The notes: generated by a model from the letters alone, not told the origin. Shown: positions 1 through 11,640, counted from the stretch's first letter. The stretch is DNA of 64,000 nt from Sternotherus odoratus (GCA_032164245.1 JAVMKO010000026.1:196001-260000); one strand, 5' to 3'. Made by a program: numbers and translations.

Positions 1-470
1 GAGGGGGCCAAACATTTTCACCACAAGGCAACCACTCTGTGAACCACCATGAGGTCTCCTCATGGAAATTCCCTCTCCCAGAGCCTTCTACCCATGGGTT
101 TGACCATGGCGGTGGGATGATGATAGCCGCAGAAGCCCAAGAAACTGCATCCTGAAAACAATTCCGGTCCGATCAAAACCCTCACTGGACAAAGGATCAC
201 GGAGCAGTATGAGTGAATGGAGAGAACAGGCAACGGCTGAGACGTGTGGAACTTTCTGTACTCTGCTACTTTCTGGAAGCCAAATTCTGCAACCTGGGAA
301 ACTCACAGGGCCCAAATTCTTCTCTTACAGAGATGTAGCTTGAAATGACTGCCCTTGTCTTATTTCTAGCCCCATAATAGCCCATGCTTAGTAAAGTCTT
401 AGGGACCAATGTGAATGCCTATTGAGCACATTTACAGAAGTGATTCCTTAACATGGAGATACAGTGTGTG
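1..470. other. Stretch with no recognised gene
   Basis: I see no splice-flanked coding exon, RNA gene or repeat end in this segment. Open frames are short and have no family resemblance. Confidence 0.5.
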
Positions 471-602
471 TATTTTAATAATCAGAGAGGTAGCCGTGTT
501 AGTCTGGAATAGCAGAGGTAACAAAGAGTCCTATGGCACCTTAAAGACTAACTAAAGTTAGTCTTTAAGGTGACACAGGACTCTCTGTTTATATTTTAAT
601 AA
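471..602 (-). mobile_element. Fold-back retroposon insertion, copy 1 (short)
   Basis: The insert begins at about 482 with the GGTAGCCGTGTTAGTCTG end that is shared with 29,177 and 56,576, runs inward, and then turns back on itself. The segment reading CCTTAAAGACTAAC (539-552) is followed at once by its reverse complement GTTAGTCTTTAAGG (557-570), with arms of about 30 bp around a few spacer bases. The insert is flanked by the 11-bp direct repeat TATTTTAATAA at 471-481 and 592-602. This is the shortest of three fold-back copies of the same family in the window. Confidence 0.75.
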
Positions 603-1034
603 ATGATTGAGTTCAAGCTTCTCGGGCTGCTCACACTTCTGGGGATGTTTTCAGCAACTGACTTTTTTCATCAGAGAAGTTGTCGCAATGAAGGCCCCGA
701 TCTTACAGGCTGATCATTGTGAATGGCTCACTGCATCTAGGATGAAGCTTACCAAAGAGACTGCAGGCATTCACCTACATGGAGCTGCTAGCAGGGTTTG
801 AGCCTGGGAGTGTTCTAGCTAGGAGTCATTTACAATGCAGCTGATGTAACAGTGACATTTTGGTGGTGTGAGTAAACATTTGAAGGTGTAAAATTACCTG
901 GTGCCCATGACTTTAATATAAATAATAGGCATGTTAAATGCAGCTGACTAAATGTTTAGGTCTGTTGACCTGAATTTAATGGGTTAGTTCAGGGCTTGCC
1001 ATTGATCACATCCGACCACAAGATTTCTAGGTTC
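603..1034. other. Stretch with no recognised gene
   Basis: I see no gene, repeat boundary or structured RNA that I can support here. Confidence 0.4.
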
Positions 1035-1443
1035 TGTGGCAGGGTGCTGGCCAGGAGTGCCTGAGCCAGCCCTGTGGGCCCTTTAAGAGGGAGCAGAAAC
1101 CTGCAAACCTCCCCTTGCAGAGAAGGCTAATCAGCCACCTGGGCTGCAGGGCAATCAGCCTGGATGGGTTGCACCTGGCAGCCTCCTCAGGTGGATATAA
1201 GCCTGCCAGGCAGGAAGCCCAGGGTGGTGGTGGTATGGTAGTGTGGAGTGAGGGAAAGAGCTGTTCAGAGCTGTAAGCTGTAGAGCTGTGTTAGAGCTGT
1301 AAGCTGAAGAGCTGTTTATAAGAGCTGTGTATAGTAGGTGGTGGGGTCTGCACAAGCTGCACTGTAAATAAAGAGCACTGTTTGGAGCCAAAGAGGAGTT
1401 TCCTGCCAGTTCCTGAAGAGGGGTGAGAAGGCGATTTGTCACA
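1035..1443 (+). mobile_element. Solo LTR, 4-bp target duplication
   Basis: The segment starts TGTGGCAGGG and ends TTTGTCACA, with the 4-bp direct repeat GTTC on both sides (1031-1034 and 1444-1447). Inside, on the plus strand, are a TATA-like GGATATAAG near 1193 and an AATAAA polyadenylation signal near 1367, in the right order for U3-R-U5. A GAGCTGTAAGCTG motif repeats in the middle. No internal retroviral region is attached, so it is a solo LTR. A 4-bp duplication is usual for gamma-type retroviruses, but the family is not identified. Confidence 0.8.
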
Positions 1444-1839
1444 GTTCTTATCCAATTCAGACTACGGAGTTCGAGAACTCTGATTTCTAGATGAGGAGAG
1501 GATTCCTGGGGTGCTTGACGAGAACATGTAACCTGAGGACAATACCAAATGGATAAAATCTTTATAGAAATTAATAAAAAAAAAAAAAAATGTAATGAAA
1601 CTTACAACTGCAAAACAGTAAAAGGATTCCAAAACATTTCTATTCTAAGTACCTTATTCTAACATGCTCACACCCTTCCTTGAGGACACGGTAATAAGAG
1701 GTGAAGGCCCAGCCTCGCTCCTGGCATGCTTGATTACGCACTGGTGCTGGCTTCCCCAACGGTTAGGAAAGTTGAGTAGTTCTACTGCACAAGAGGAGCT
1801 GGTAGTGTGATAGAAGATAGATGAAAATAGTCTAGAGAG
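1444..1839. other. Stretch without gene; A-tract at about 1575-1590
   Basis: A run of about 15 A residues follows AATTAATAA near 1570 and could be the tail of an old retroposed sequence. Nothing else is recognised. Confidence 0.35.
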
Positions 1840-2146
1840 CAGTGCTTCTCAAATGGGGGGGGGTCGTGTGCTGATTCCAGGGGGGGTCACGAGCTGCTGA
1901 CACCTTCAGCGGCATTTTGGCAGAAGGTCCAAACATGCGAGTGAGTCCACCGAAAAACCGCCAAAGTGCAAGCTGCTGCTATCGGCGGCATTTCGGCAGA
2001 CACAGAGACGAATGCTGCATGTCTGCCGAAATGCCGCTGAAACCAGAAGAGTTCAATTTGGCAGCATTTCGGCAGACGTACCCGGGGCACGAGAGGACAT
2101 GGCAGAGCAAAAAGGGGTCACCGAACCAACGAGTTTGAGAACCATG
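1840..2146. mobile_element. hAT-type MITE
   Basis: The left end is CAGTGCTTCTCAAATG and the right end is TTTGAGAACCATG, imperfect terminal inverted repeats of the CAGTGGTTCTCAAAC type. The interior repeats CATTTCGGCAGA and GGCGGCATTTCGG motifs in both orientations, as does the better preserved relative at 19,486-19,775. I do not see a clear 8-bp target duplication, so the ends are eroded. Confidence 0.65.
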
Positions 2147-3424
2147 AATTATACAGGAACATGAAGATGAACCACTTTAGAGTTGTCTCCTTTCCCACTA
2201 CTGGTTTTGCAGTCTCTGTTTAAAAGGTAAGAACCTCTGAGAGGTTTAGAAACTGTTCAGTCTGATCCTCTTGGTGCCGGCTCAATTCTAGGCACAGAAA
2301 TTACAACGTTAAGGTGGCAGAATTTGATTTCCTGCCAAGGACTTTGTCCCTTAGAATCACTGGGGACATTGGGGTTTGTCCTTTTTGTTTTCCCTTTTCC
2401 TCCCTCCGTTCTCTTTTTCCTCTTGCTTCTTTTTCCCCCTTTTTTTCTGCTTCCATCCCTTCACCAAAGAGCTATGTGTGTTTCTGGGGGGAGGGTTGTC
2501 ATTGTGGGAGGCCCTCACAAAAAGGTGGGGCTGGAATAGTGTGCTGTGAGAGTGACCCCCTCTGGTGGTGACCTGGGCCATCCTTTCGGACATCTGATGA
2601 GACCCCTCAGCACCCATCAGTCAGAGTCTCCATGTTGATTGGCCAAGCAGGAGGCTATTGACAGAAAGGACTCTGGTCATTTTGTTCCCTTTGTACACCT
2701 TGCATGTAAGTCATAACCAATCAGGTCTTTGATTAATTTTGCTGCTTCTCTCCTATAATTGTCTCTGAAGGGTTGATGATTCTAATGTTCTGGTTTTTCT
2801 AAAATACTTGCTGAATAATGTCTAGGAACAATTGTTGGTCTGTAGCTCATTTGAGAGCACTTTATTCTGATCAGTCAGTGTAGCCAAAAAAGCTGGCTAG
2901 GGGCAGGACATCCATCTTGCAGGGGAGGGGTGGATGTGGCAGTGACATCACAAAGGCTGTTTACAGGAGCTCAGCCTATTGGGCCAAGGTGTTTAGGAGA
3001 TGATGATCTCACAGAGACCCTGACATCATCAGTGAAGAGAGAGAGAGACCTTAAGGGAATAAAACCAAACGCTTTTATAACTAAAAGATTTAATACAAAA
3101 AGAGAATAAAACAGCGATACAGTACACTTCACAATCTGGGGTTCCGTAACTCCCTTCTGAAAAGGAGAGAAACACCCCAAAAGGCACAGGCTTAAAGGAA
3201 TCAAATGGTTATACTCACAGTACAGCTAAGTAGAAATATAAGAGTCATCGCTGAGTCATCGCCATAGCTAGAGATGAGCTCAGGGACCCTGGCCCCTGCC
3301 GCATGGCCAGCAAAACGAAACTGACTTAAACCCCTCCCTCCCTCATGGCAGGGAAACTCTACCTTACTTGTTCTCAGATGACATTAACCCTCTCCAGCCC
3401 TGTACACTTATGACAGCCCCCATC
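2147..3424. other. Stretch with no recognised gene
   Basis: It holds pyrimidine-rich low-complexity sequence near 2390-2460 and A-rich sequence near 3060-3110. No exon with splice signals or recognisable protein was found on either strand. Confidence 0.4.
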
Positions 3425-3530
3425 ACCGGAGTTCAATTCAGTGGCATGTTGGCGGACATACCAAGGGTGCGAGAGGACACTGCAGAACAAAAAGGGGTCA
3501 CCGAACCAACAGGTTTGAGAACCACTGCAT
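3425..3530. mobile_element. hAT-type MITE, right-end fragment
   Basis: About 100 bp match the right end of the MITE at 1840-2146: GAGAGGACA, then AAAAAGGGGTCACCGAACCAAC, then the terminal GGTTTGAGAACCACTG. The left half is missing. Confidence 0.65.
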
Positions 3531-5400
3531 AGAGTATAGGAGAACCCAGATTAATGTTTCAATATTTTTATGGCCATTTTGCTCCCACTGTTTTGAACAG
3601 GAGCCCTGGACCCAAGGATAGAGAGGTCTCCTGAAGGAGTGTTTTGAGGTGAGAGGTGGGTCCATGTGGGAGAGGAAATGTGACCAATGAAATCCTATTG
3701 AAATCAATGGGGGTTTTGCTACTGCCTTCATCAGGGCCATGATTTTACCCTACAAGGTTCAGCCTGCAACATTCTCCCATCATTTTGGGGGAGTGTGTGT
3801 GGGCGGGGGACTAGTCACCCCAGCAGAAGAGGCAGGGAACTTGGTGCCCAGCCTATTGGATGTACCTGGCACCTGCATAGCCCTCCTCAGCAACTCTGTG
3901 CAAGGTGTGGTGCTGGCAGGGAGCTGGCGTGCCTCCCTCACCCCCTCGCCCCTCAGTATGCCCAGGCTGGTTCCTTTCCATGTGCAGCTGGAGGGGGAAT
4001 CATCTTCCTCTTGACTTAAATCCTGGGTGTGTGCAAAATGCTACGCTCTAAGCCAGGCCGCTCAGTGGCCTCCTTCCTTTTAGACCCAACTTCACTTTCT
4101 TGTGCAGAGCTGCTCTTAAGTCCCTACTGCTGTGGGACACTGTCTGCATCATCCTCACGGGACCACACAAAGGGGAACAACTTAGAGATTCCTGGCCAGT
4201 TCCTGAGGTAAAGGGAGGTGGAGAGGGGAAAAGCTTGTGGGGCTGCCAGGCCGGAGGCTGGAAAGCCAGTAGGTGGGCAGGAAGATAGGAAAAGGCTGTA
4301 ATCAGGAGCCAGGTCACAGTCAAAGCCTGGCTGACTGACCCTTCCCTACCCATCTAAGCTTCCCCCCCCTTCCTAAAGGCATTGATGCCTTCTCACCCTG
4401 TCCCTTCTCCATGCTCATCAAAGCGTCCAGCTGTTCTGAAAGTGAATGCATCATAGTCATGACACAGCATTGCCACATCCTCTAAAGCTTCCTCTTCTTC
4501 CCCCCTCCCTCAGGCGCTGTGTCATAAGTACATTTGTGGAAGAGCTCGGCCCAAACCTGCTCCGGATTCAGATCAAAAGCTGAACTCCTCCCAAACACTG
4601 GACATGTTTGGCTTTAGGGTTCCAGTCTGGCCCATCACAGTGAGAAACCCAAGCAATGACGTTTGGATCAAAACTTCCCTAGAATTCGGGGAAGGGAGTT
4701 GGGCTCCCGTTCTTTGGCCTTTGTGCCAATTACCCAACAAAACTAATCATTCTGCTTTAATTTAACAACAAAGCGGGGGTGCTGGATTTACTCTTACTCA
4801 TCTCACTTATCATCTGTCTCACTCATGACACTTGGTGCTTTGCCTGAAAGCCGCAACTCATGGAGTCATGAGAATCTCAGCTTCCATTTTAAAAAACCCG
4901 TCATTTCCAGCACCCGGCATTGCATAGAAAAAGCTTCAAAAGGTAAGACCTGAAGCCTCCAAAAACTAGACACCAAATGAAAAGAACCCCTAATGGGAGC
5001 GGCACTTGGTTAACAACTCATGCTTTTTGGGATGCAGTGTTGCTCCAGCCCTGCTGGTCCCAGGATGTGAGAGAGAGACAAGGTTGGGGAGGGGATATCT
5101 TTCACAGGACTAGCTTCTATTGGCGAGAGAGACACTCATACCCAGCCTGGCCCGAAGAAGCGCTCTGTGTGGCTTGGAAGCTCATCTCTCCCACCAACAG
5201 ACGCTGGCCCCATAACAGACAGCCCCTCCCGCACCTTGTCTCAAGACTTGGTAACACTGCAGCCTGGCACGGCTGAGGCTCAGTCTGTGCGTTCCGTCCG
5301 CAGGCTCCATGGCTGGAGTGTCACTAAAGCTGCAGTCAGCTGACTTGGCTCAGTGAGCAGCTGACAGGCTGCAGCGTAGGGCAGTCTGTGGTCAGCTGGC
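3531..5400. other. Stretch with no recognised gene; short Penelope-like tail near 5080-5145
   Basis: The piece GGATATCTTTCACAGGACTAG...GGCGAGAGAGACA near 5093-5132 resembles the 3' tail of the Penelope-like element at 45,800-46,915. The rest shows no gene, only ordinary unique-looking sequence with short chance frames. Confidence 0.35.
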
Positions 5401-5404
5401 TGTG

Positions 5405-6745
5405 CTCCGCTATCAGCTGAGAGGTTCCAACCCTGCCGTGGGTCAGGTGTCCCTTGTTGGTGCTGCAGAGACAGCAGAAATGAATGGCCATTACATGATG
5501 GCCCTTGAGCTTGTTGCAAAATGTGATCCATTTTCAGCAAATCACATTGCATGTTACAGAAATGAAGCTCAAGGTAACCTACCTTAGCTTTCATCCTATA
5601 TATGTCGTGAATTTATAAAACGGATGGCTCCAAAGGTGATCTCAAATGTTATTAAAGAAGTAAAAGTAGCCAAATAGTTCTCGGTAAGCGTTGACTCAAC
5701 TCTCAACAAATCTCATGTTGATCAATTGGCTTTTATACTGTGAACAATTATAGCCTACCAGAGAGTTTTTTTTAACCAAATACTGTCCACAAATCAGAAC
5801 AGTTAGCTGATGCTGTGCTTTCAACTGTGAAATGTTATGGATTAGCTAACCCAAACTGCCATGGCAAGTCGTACAACAATGCCACTAACATGTCTGGTGT
5901 AGCTAGCGGGTTGCAAGCAGGAATAAAGAATATAAATCCTTATGTGGTGTATGTGCCTTGCTCTGCTCATTCTTTCAGGCTGATTGGAGTATGTGCAGCA
6001 GAAAGTTGTCAAGAAGCGCGTTCATTTTTCTCAGCTGTCCAACAGCTTTATTCATTTTTTCTGCCTCTACTCACCGGTTGGAGATTTTACTATTTAAATT
6101 TGAAGCCAGGCAATAAAGTAATAAACATACTTTGAGACTTGACGGTCATCTTGAGTGGACACTTGTCATAATTTGAGTGAAAACTGGAATGCTCTCATTA
6201 AAGCCATCAAGACAATAAAGACGAGGCTACTGAGAAAGCTGTTACAAGTAATGACGCTGCAGGCCTGCTTCGAAAACTCGATCGACTTGAGGCAGGTGTT
6301 ATGGCTGTCTTTTGGAGCTCACGCTTGGCTCGATTTCATATATCCAGACCAAAAACTGCAAATGGTTACTAATGATATACAGACAGTTGTAGAACTCTAC
6401 AACTCACTAATAGGAGACATTAATGCTATATGGGGCTTGTTTGACATGTAGGAAGAGAAAGCCAAAGAAAAATCTGAAATTGAACACTACGAATTTGACA
6501 CAAGGCGAAAAAGAAAGTGTAAACTTTAATTTGATGAGACACTTGACGGTGAAGTGGAAATGTATGGTAGAGAGAAATTTAAAGTAGATATCGTTTTAAC
6601 AATACTAGACCTTGTATTCTATGAAATAAAACACAGAAGGAAAGCATATCAAGACATTTATGGCAGCTTTCAGTTTCTCTCTAACATTACCAATGCTTCA
6701 ACAACAAATAGAACAGTTAATGCTACAAAAAGACAGCTATGAGTA
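5405..6745 (+). pseudogene. Dead hAT transposase, ZMYM1-like
   Basis: Conceptual translation in several frames gives segments in the order of ZMYM1-type hAT transposases: a region ending LVAKCDPFSANHIA (about 5510-5560), then VDSTLNKSHVDQLAF (about 5690-5735) around the first catalytic Asp, then NNATNMSGVASGLQ and YVPCSAHSFRL (about 5875-5980), then FFSAVQQLYSFF. The family core reads as D-S-T...H-V-D-Q and G..Y-D-G-A-x-N-M-S-G. Stops and frameshifts break it near 5675, 5770, 6135 and 6450, so no transposase is made. Downstream pieces to 6740 keep the spacing of the C-terminal part. It is an old copy and no terminal repeats were found. The assignment rests on remembered family motifs, not a search. 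Confidence 0.75.
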
Positions 6746-6880
6746 GTATAAGAGCCCACTTTGTCGGATGCAAGCAGTGGAAGTGTCCAAGGCCAGGTAT
6801 AAATAAGTAGGCAAGAACCATGCTGGAGCTAACAAGGCTAGTCCAATCAGGCTGAACCAGCTTGTTATTCCAGGGGCTGG
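6746..6880 (-). mobile_element. Fragment of the fold-back retroposon family
   Basis: It reads AGCCCACTTTGTCGGATGCAAGCAGTGGAAGTGT and then a diverged stretch ending AACCAGCTTGTTATTCC. This matches, on the minus strand, the body of the elements at 29,177-29,606 and 48,487-48,712. It is a single, diverged and truncated copy with no fold-back partner. Confidence 0.65.
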
Positions 6881-7189
6881 GGGAGGGGGAACAGAATCAT
6901 CTTTATTACATTTAAGGATTTTATTCAAGTCGTGGCATGAATCTCTCTGTCTCTGGGTGGCGCTCTTGCCACAGCAGCCCAGATGTCTGTTCTCAAGGGT
7001 GAGCAACTCACACCCCTTGGGATGCCCATCAAGGTGCCCAACACTGCCCAGGGTGAACCCGCGTTTCCGTTGCTTACAGCTCTGCCACATGAACCTTTCG
7101 GGTGAAATTCTCCAGGCCAGGTGTCTGCCTGGGGCTGAATTCTTTGGGGGGGAGGGAGGGAAATTCAGCTGAAGTGGTTCGGATGCTTC
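6881..7189. other. Stretch with no recognised gene
   Basis: GC content rises toward the CpG-rich region that follows. No exon was recognised. Confidence 0.4.
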
Positions 7190-8270
7190 TGCGAATAAGG
7201 CCGGGGGGACCCATTCGATTATCCCGGCGCCCTTCTCTCGGAGTGCACTAGTGCCCCCGTGCTTGGAGCGGGGCTGGGGGTGGACATTGGGCAGGCAGCG
7301 GAGGTTTGGGGGCAGGGAGGTGCTATTGGGCCATCCCCGTGACAATCCGTCCAGCCGGCCAAGTTCAGAAGCCTTTGAAAATCCGTCCTGGCCGGTGCGC
7401 AGAGATGCCTTTGATTTTAGCACCTAAAGTCTCCCAAGAGCCCATCCTCGCGGGGGCCGGGTCTGTACAGACCCCGACCCCAAACCCGCCGTGCCCAGCG
7501 CTGGGGGGGGGGGGGAGTTTTCCATCTTCCAGCTGCTCGTCCTGACCGGAGCCTGCACGCGGGGTCCCCACAGAGCAGCTGAGCTCGGCTCAGCCCCGGC
7601 AGTGCCTGGGGGCGACTGGACAGGAGCCCGCAGCCCACGAGACAGCGGCGCGGAGGCGCTTTCCCTGGGGCGCCTGCTCTGGGCCTTGGGGGGCTGGGGA
7701 CCAGGGACCACCCTGACAGCGGGGAGCCCCTTTACCCGGGCCCGGCCTCCAGACGCGCAGCAGACCCCTGAGAAGAGACTAGAGCGGGACTGGCCGGGCT
7801 CGGAGCCGGGACGTGGCTGTCAGAGGACGCGGGGGCCGGAGCGGGGCTGGTCGCTGCTCCCGCCCAAGTTGGAGACACGAATTTTCAGACGGTCCCTAAT
7901 TCCCCCTCCCCCCCACCTCCTCTGTGGCTCCGCCCCTCCCCCGAATGACGATGCCTGCGGAGAGTTCCAGCCCTGACAGCCACGTGACGGGAAACGCTGT
8001 GTGGAACGGCCGCGGGCCACCCCGGAAGCCACCCGCCCGATAGTGCGCATGCGCACATATTTTTGCAGCTGGGGTCTCAGCATCACTGCCCCCGCGCTAG
8101 CATCCCGCCTCCCAACGCTAGTGACTCCTCCCCCCCTTAAAGGGGCCGCCACTGGGGTTGTGCGGTGGGGCCCAGCTGCACGGAGCCCCCTCCCACCACG
8201 GCTCTGGGCCGGCGAGCGCGGGGAAGGGGCGGGGCCGGGTACTGAGCCCGCAGGCTGGCTGGGGGGGCAG
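7190..8270. promoter_or_regulatory. CpG-rich promoter with NRF1-type palindrome
   Basis: CpG density is high compared with the flanks. The palindrome TGCGCATGCGCA at about 8043-8054 is a textbook NRF1 site. A CCGGAAGC ETS-like core lies at about 8023-8030, a CACGTGAC E-box at about 7981-7988, and a GGGGCGGGGC GC box near 8226-8235. There is no TATA box, as expected for a housekeeping promoter. The only downstream plus-strand gene recognised is the MROH-like gene starting by 12,151, which could be driven from here; a minus-strand gene to the left is equally possible. No first exon with a convincing donor was identified. Confidence 0.6.
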
Positions 8271-8298
8271 TGCCCGGGGGTCGGGTGCTTGGATGGAA

Positions 8299-8862
8299 GA
8301 TACTGGTGGGGAGATAGCGGGGGGGGGGATGAGGGGACGCTGGCTGTGGGGGGGGCTGAGGGGACGCTGGCTGTGGGGGGGGGTGAGGGGACGCTGGCTG
8401 TGGGGGGGGGTGAGGGGACGCTGGCTGGGGGGGGGTGAGGGGACGCTGGCTGTGGGGGGGGTGAGGGGACGCTGGCTGTGGGGGGGTGAGGGGACGCTGG
8501 CTGTGGGGGGGGGGTGAGGGGACGCTGGCTGTGGGGGGGGTGAGGGGACGCTGGCTGTGGGGGGTGTGAGGGGACGCTGGCTGTGGGGGGGTGTGAGGGG
8601 ACGCTGGCTGTGGGGTGGGTGAGGGGACGCTGGCTGGGGGGGGTGAGGGGACGCTGGCTGTGGGGGGGGTGAGGGGACGCTGGCTGGGGGGGGTGTGAGG
8701 GGACGCTGGCTGGGGGGGGGTGTGAGGGGACGCTGGCTGGGGGGGTGTGAGGGGACGCTGGCTGGGGGGGGGTGAGGGGATGCTGGCTGGGGGGGGTGAG
8801 GGGACGCTGGCTGTGCGGGGTGGGTGAGGGGACGCTGGCTGGGGGGGTGAGGGGACGCTGTG
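8299..8862. repeat. G-rich minisatellite, about 26-bp unit
   Basis: About 20 tandem copies of a 24-27 bp unit built on GAGGGGACGCTGGCTG followed by a run of 5-9 G residues, varying mainly in run length and in an optional TG before the G-run. Every unit carries a G-run, so the plus strand could form G-quadruplexes. It sits directly beside the CpG-rich promoter. Open frames across it encode only repeated low-complexity peptide and are not genes. Confidence 0.95.
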
Positions 8863-8869
8863 GTCAACT

Positions 8870-9462
8870 TAAAATGCCTTGTTCAAAAATGTTAAGTAAC
8901 ACTTCACCTTCAAACGCCTGAACAGCAAATGTAACTTTTCTTGTCTGCATAGTAAACACTGGCATTTTAATCTGTTTGAATAATCAAAGTGGTACTCTCT
9001 GTGCCTTCTTGGTTGCAAAGATTTGAACTGCTTCCTGAAGGTCCCCAGTCTGGGTCAGCTCATGCTCTATTGAGATGGTTGTGTCATTGTGGAATGTAGA
9101 TGTGTTTTTATTAAACTTTGGCAGGGAGTAGAACAGTCTTTGCAATAAGGCTACAGGCCAGGTAACATCCGAGAGACACAGCTGCTAAGGGAAGAAATGA
9201 GGTTCTCCTATTATATTATATTTATATTGTATTATATAGCAGGGATCATGTTAACACCTTTCAATCTCTAGGCCAATTTATACCTTTAAAACAAATACAA
9301 ACACCTTTTAGGCTATGGCTGCCTCTCTCCCCCACTACTAGCCCTTGGGAGAGCTGCATTGCCCAGCTGCCCCACCTCCTTCCCTCCTAGTGCTGGTCCC
9401 ACAGCCACCCTCCTCTCCATCAGCCCCATGGTCTCAACCAGCCCCTGGTTGAGAGCTACAAC
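8870..9462. other. Stretch with no recognised gene
   Basis: Mixed AT-rich sequence including a TATATT-rich patch near 9210-9240. Nothing recognised. Confidence 0.4.
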
Positions 9463-9840
9463 TACATAAGAACATAAGAACGGCCATACTGGGTCAGACC
9501 AAAGGTCCATCTAGCCCAGCATCCTGTCTACCGACAGTGGCCAATGCCAGGTGCCCCGGAGTGAGTGAACCTAACAGGTATGATCGAGTGATCTCTCTCC
9601 TGCCATCCATCACCCCCCTCTGACAGACAGAGGCTAGGGACACCATTCATTACCCATCCCGGCTAATAGCCATTTATGGACTTAGCCTCCATGAATTTAT
9701 CCAGCTCTCTTTTAAACCCTGTTATAGTCCTAGCCTTCACAGCCTCCTCAGGTAAGGAGTTCCACAGGTTGACTGTGCGCTGTGTGAAGAAGAACTTCCT
9801 TTTATTTGTTTTAAACCTGCTGCACGCCAATTTCATTGAG
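9463..9840 (-). mobile_element. CR1/L3-type LINE, 3' end
   Basis: The minus strand ends in the repeated TTCTTATG tail (ACATAAGAACATAAGAACGG on the plus strand at about 9465-9484), preceded by the GGTCTGACCCAGTATGGC 3' UTR. Further upstream on the minus strand it encodes the C-terminal end of ORF2, with NLWNSLPEE and FKRELDKFM visible at about 9690-9790. The copy is 5'-truncated near 9840. Confidence 0.85.
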
Positions 9841-10828
9841 TGGCCTCTGCCCCTTCTTCTCCCCTTTCCCCCACCCCACATCCCAGCTGCTGCCCAATCT
9901 TGCCAGACCTTCCTTTACTATACCTCTACAAACTGCCTTGTCCTCTCCAGCCCACCTACTCCAGGACTTGATCACCCAGCTCATTAACACTGCCCTCCGC
10001 TTGCATCTCCTCTCATCCCCCTTCAGAGCCTGCTGTCAAATCTTCCTTTCACGGTACAGATCATCCCATTCCAATCCCTCCCCTGGCTCTCTCGCGGGTC
10101 CTATGCTACAGCTAGCAAATTCCCCAAAACTGCATTCTCAGGGCCCCCCAAACCACATGTGAATTCAGCAAATCCTTTCAGCCACACACAAGGGAATGTT
10201 TTGTTTTAAAAGTCAGACCAGTCTGTTCAGACCATTCCACAGCAAAACGTTGTCACTTTTCATTTTGAAACTGAGGCAACTTTTTAAAAAGTGGAGGCTG
10301 AAAAACACCCACAAACATGCAACGAAAAACCAAAATAATTTTGTTTCAGGCCAAACCGTACCAATATTCATTCGTTCGTTCATTCACTCCTTCATTCATG
10401 TATTTATGTATTTATTATTTATTTGTTGGTTGGTTTCTCTGACTGGCCCCCAAACGGAAAAGTCAACGATTCACTCAGCTCCATTCAGCACCCGAGTGCA
10501 GCTCCTTATTGAGTCTTTGCAAACTTCATCCCCACCTAGCTCTCTGGGCTCCTTCCCCTGCCACTCTGCCAGCCTTTCCCTTGCCACCCCCTTCCATACT
10601 GCTCCTCAGACTAACACTATTCTCCCTTTCTCCTGCCCCAAACATCCCTCTCTTCCTTCAAATGCCTCCTTAAACAAGATTCTTCTCAAGAGAATGAGAA
10701 ACCAAACAAACCAAGCAAGAGATTCTCAGCAATTTGGGGTACGGCCCGTGCCCTTCCCTGTGTTGTACAGCCCCCAGCATGCTGTTGGGACTCAATAAAG
10801 GCTGCCCTTTATTTATTTATTTTTCTCA
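9841..10828. other. Stretch with no recognised gene
   Basis: It contains ATTCATTCGTTC/TTTATTTAT simple repeats near 10,360-10,425 and an AATAAA at about 10,793 that might be a polyadenylation signal. Bases 10,190-10,260 are duplicated at about 11,420-11,490. No coding exon is supported. Confidence 0.35.
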
Positions 10829-11640
10829 CAGAAAGATTTGGGGGAAACATTCCCCAACAAAAGCCAAGAGCAGTCCTCCCTTAATCCAATCTGGGGGATG
10901 CAAACCCCCAGGGCCCTGGCCAGGCAGCCCCACAGCACTTTGCCATTGTGATGTCAGCAGTGGCTTTAGGTCACAATGGGGGTTGGCAGTTTGTGGACTC
11001 AGTGTGTTCTGGGAGTTGGAGAGGGAGCACACGCCTGTCTGGGCTCTGCCTCCCAGACAGTTGGGAACATTTTTGGAGGGTAAAGCGCCTCTTTACAGCC
11101 AACTTGCAGAGGAATCCACATCCTCACTATCATCTGTGAGTATATCTAAGACATCGAAATTCTTCTGTGGCTCGACCATCCCAGCACAGGGGTGAGGGAC
11201 CTTTCCAGATACTCCACAGAGAAGGGGGCGGTGGGATCTTCCAGTTTTCCCACAGAAAGATTTGGGGGAAACATTCCCCAACAAAAGCCAAGAGCAGTCC
11301 TCCATTAATCCAATCTGGGGGATGCAAACCCCCAGGGCCCTGGCCAGGCAGCCCCACTGCACTTAGCTATTGTGATGTCAGCAGTGGCCTTAGGTCACAA
11401 AGGGGAGTTGGACAACAGGGGAATGTTTTGTTTTAAAAGTCAAACCAGTCTGTTCGGACCATTTCACAGCAAAACGTGGTCACTTTTAGGCAGTTTGTGG
11501 ACTCAGTGTGCTCTGGGAGTTGCAGAGGGAGCACACGCCTGTCTGGGCTCTGCCTCCCAGACAGTTGGGAACATTTTTGGAGAGTAAAGCGCCTCTTTAC
11601 TGAAAATTCTCAGAGGAATCCACATCCTCACTGTCATAAA
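10829..11640 (+). repeat. Local direct duplication, two copies
   Basis: Sequence from CAGAAAGATTTGGGGGAAAC through CAGCAGTGG...TTAGGTCACA recurs at 10,829-10,985 and 11,257-11,405 with few differences. The continuation GGCAGTTTGTGGACTCAGTG...GAACATTTTTGGAG at 10,985-11,080 recurs at 11,490-11,585. Between the second halves lies a copy of the 10,190-10,260 segment (GGAATGTTTTGTTTTAAAAG). Frames in the two copies are similar but carry no recognised domain. Confidence 0.8.

Noticed and set aside
7491..7976. 161-codon plus-strand frame in the CpG island
   Set aside because: GC-rich chance frame with G-runs, no similarity and no splice donor joining it to a known exon.
8001..8867. Long open frames of up to 249 codons on both strands
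   Set aside because: They lie in the G-rich minisatellite and read only repeated low-complexity peptide with no splice or start context.
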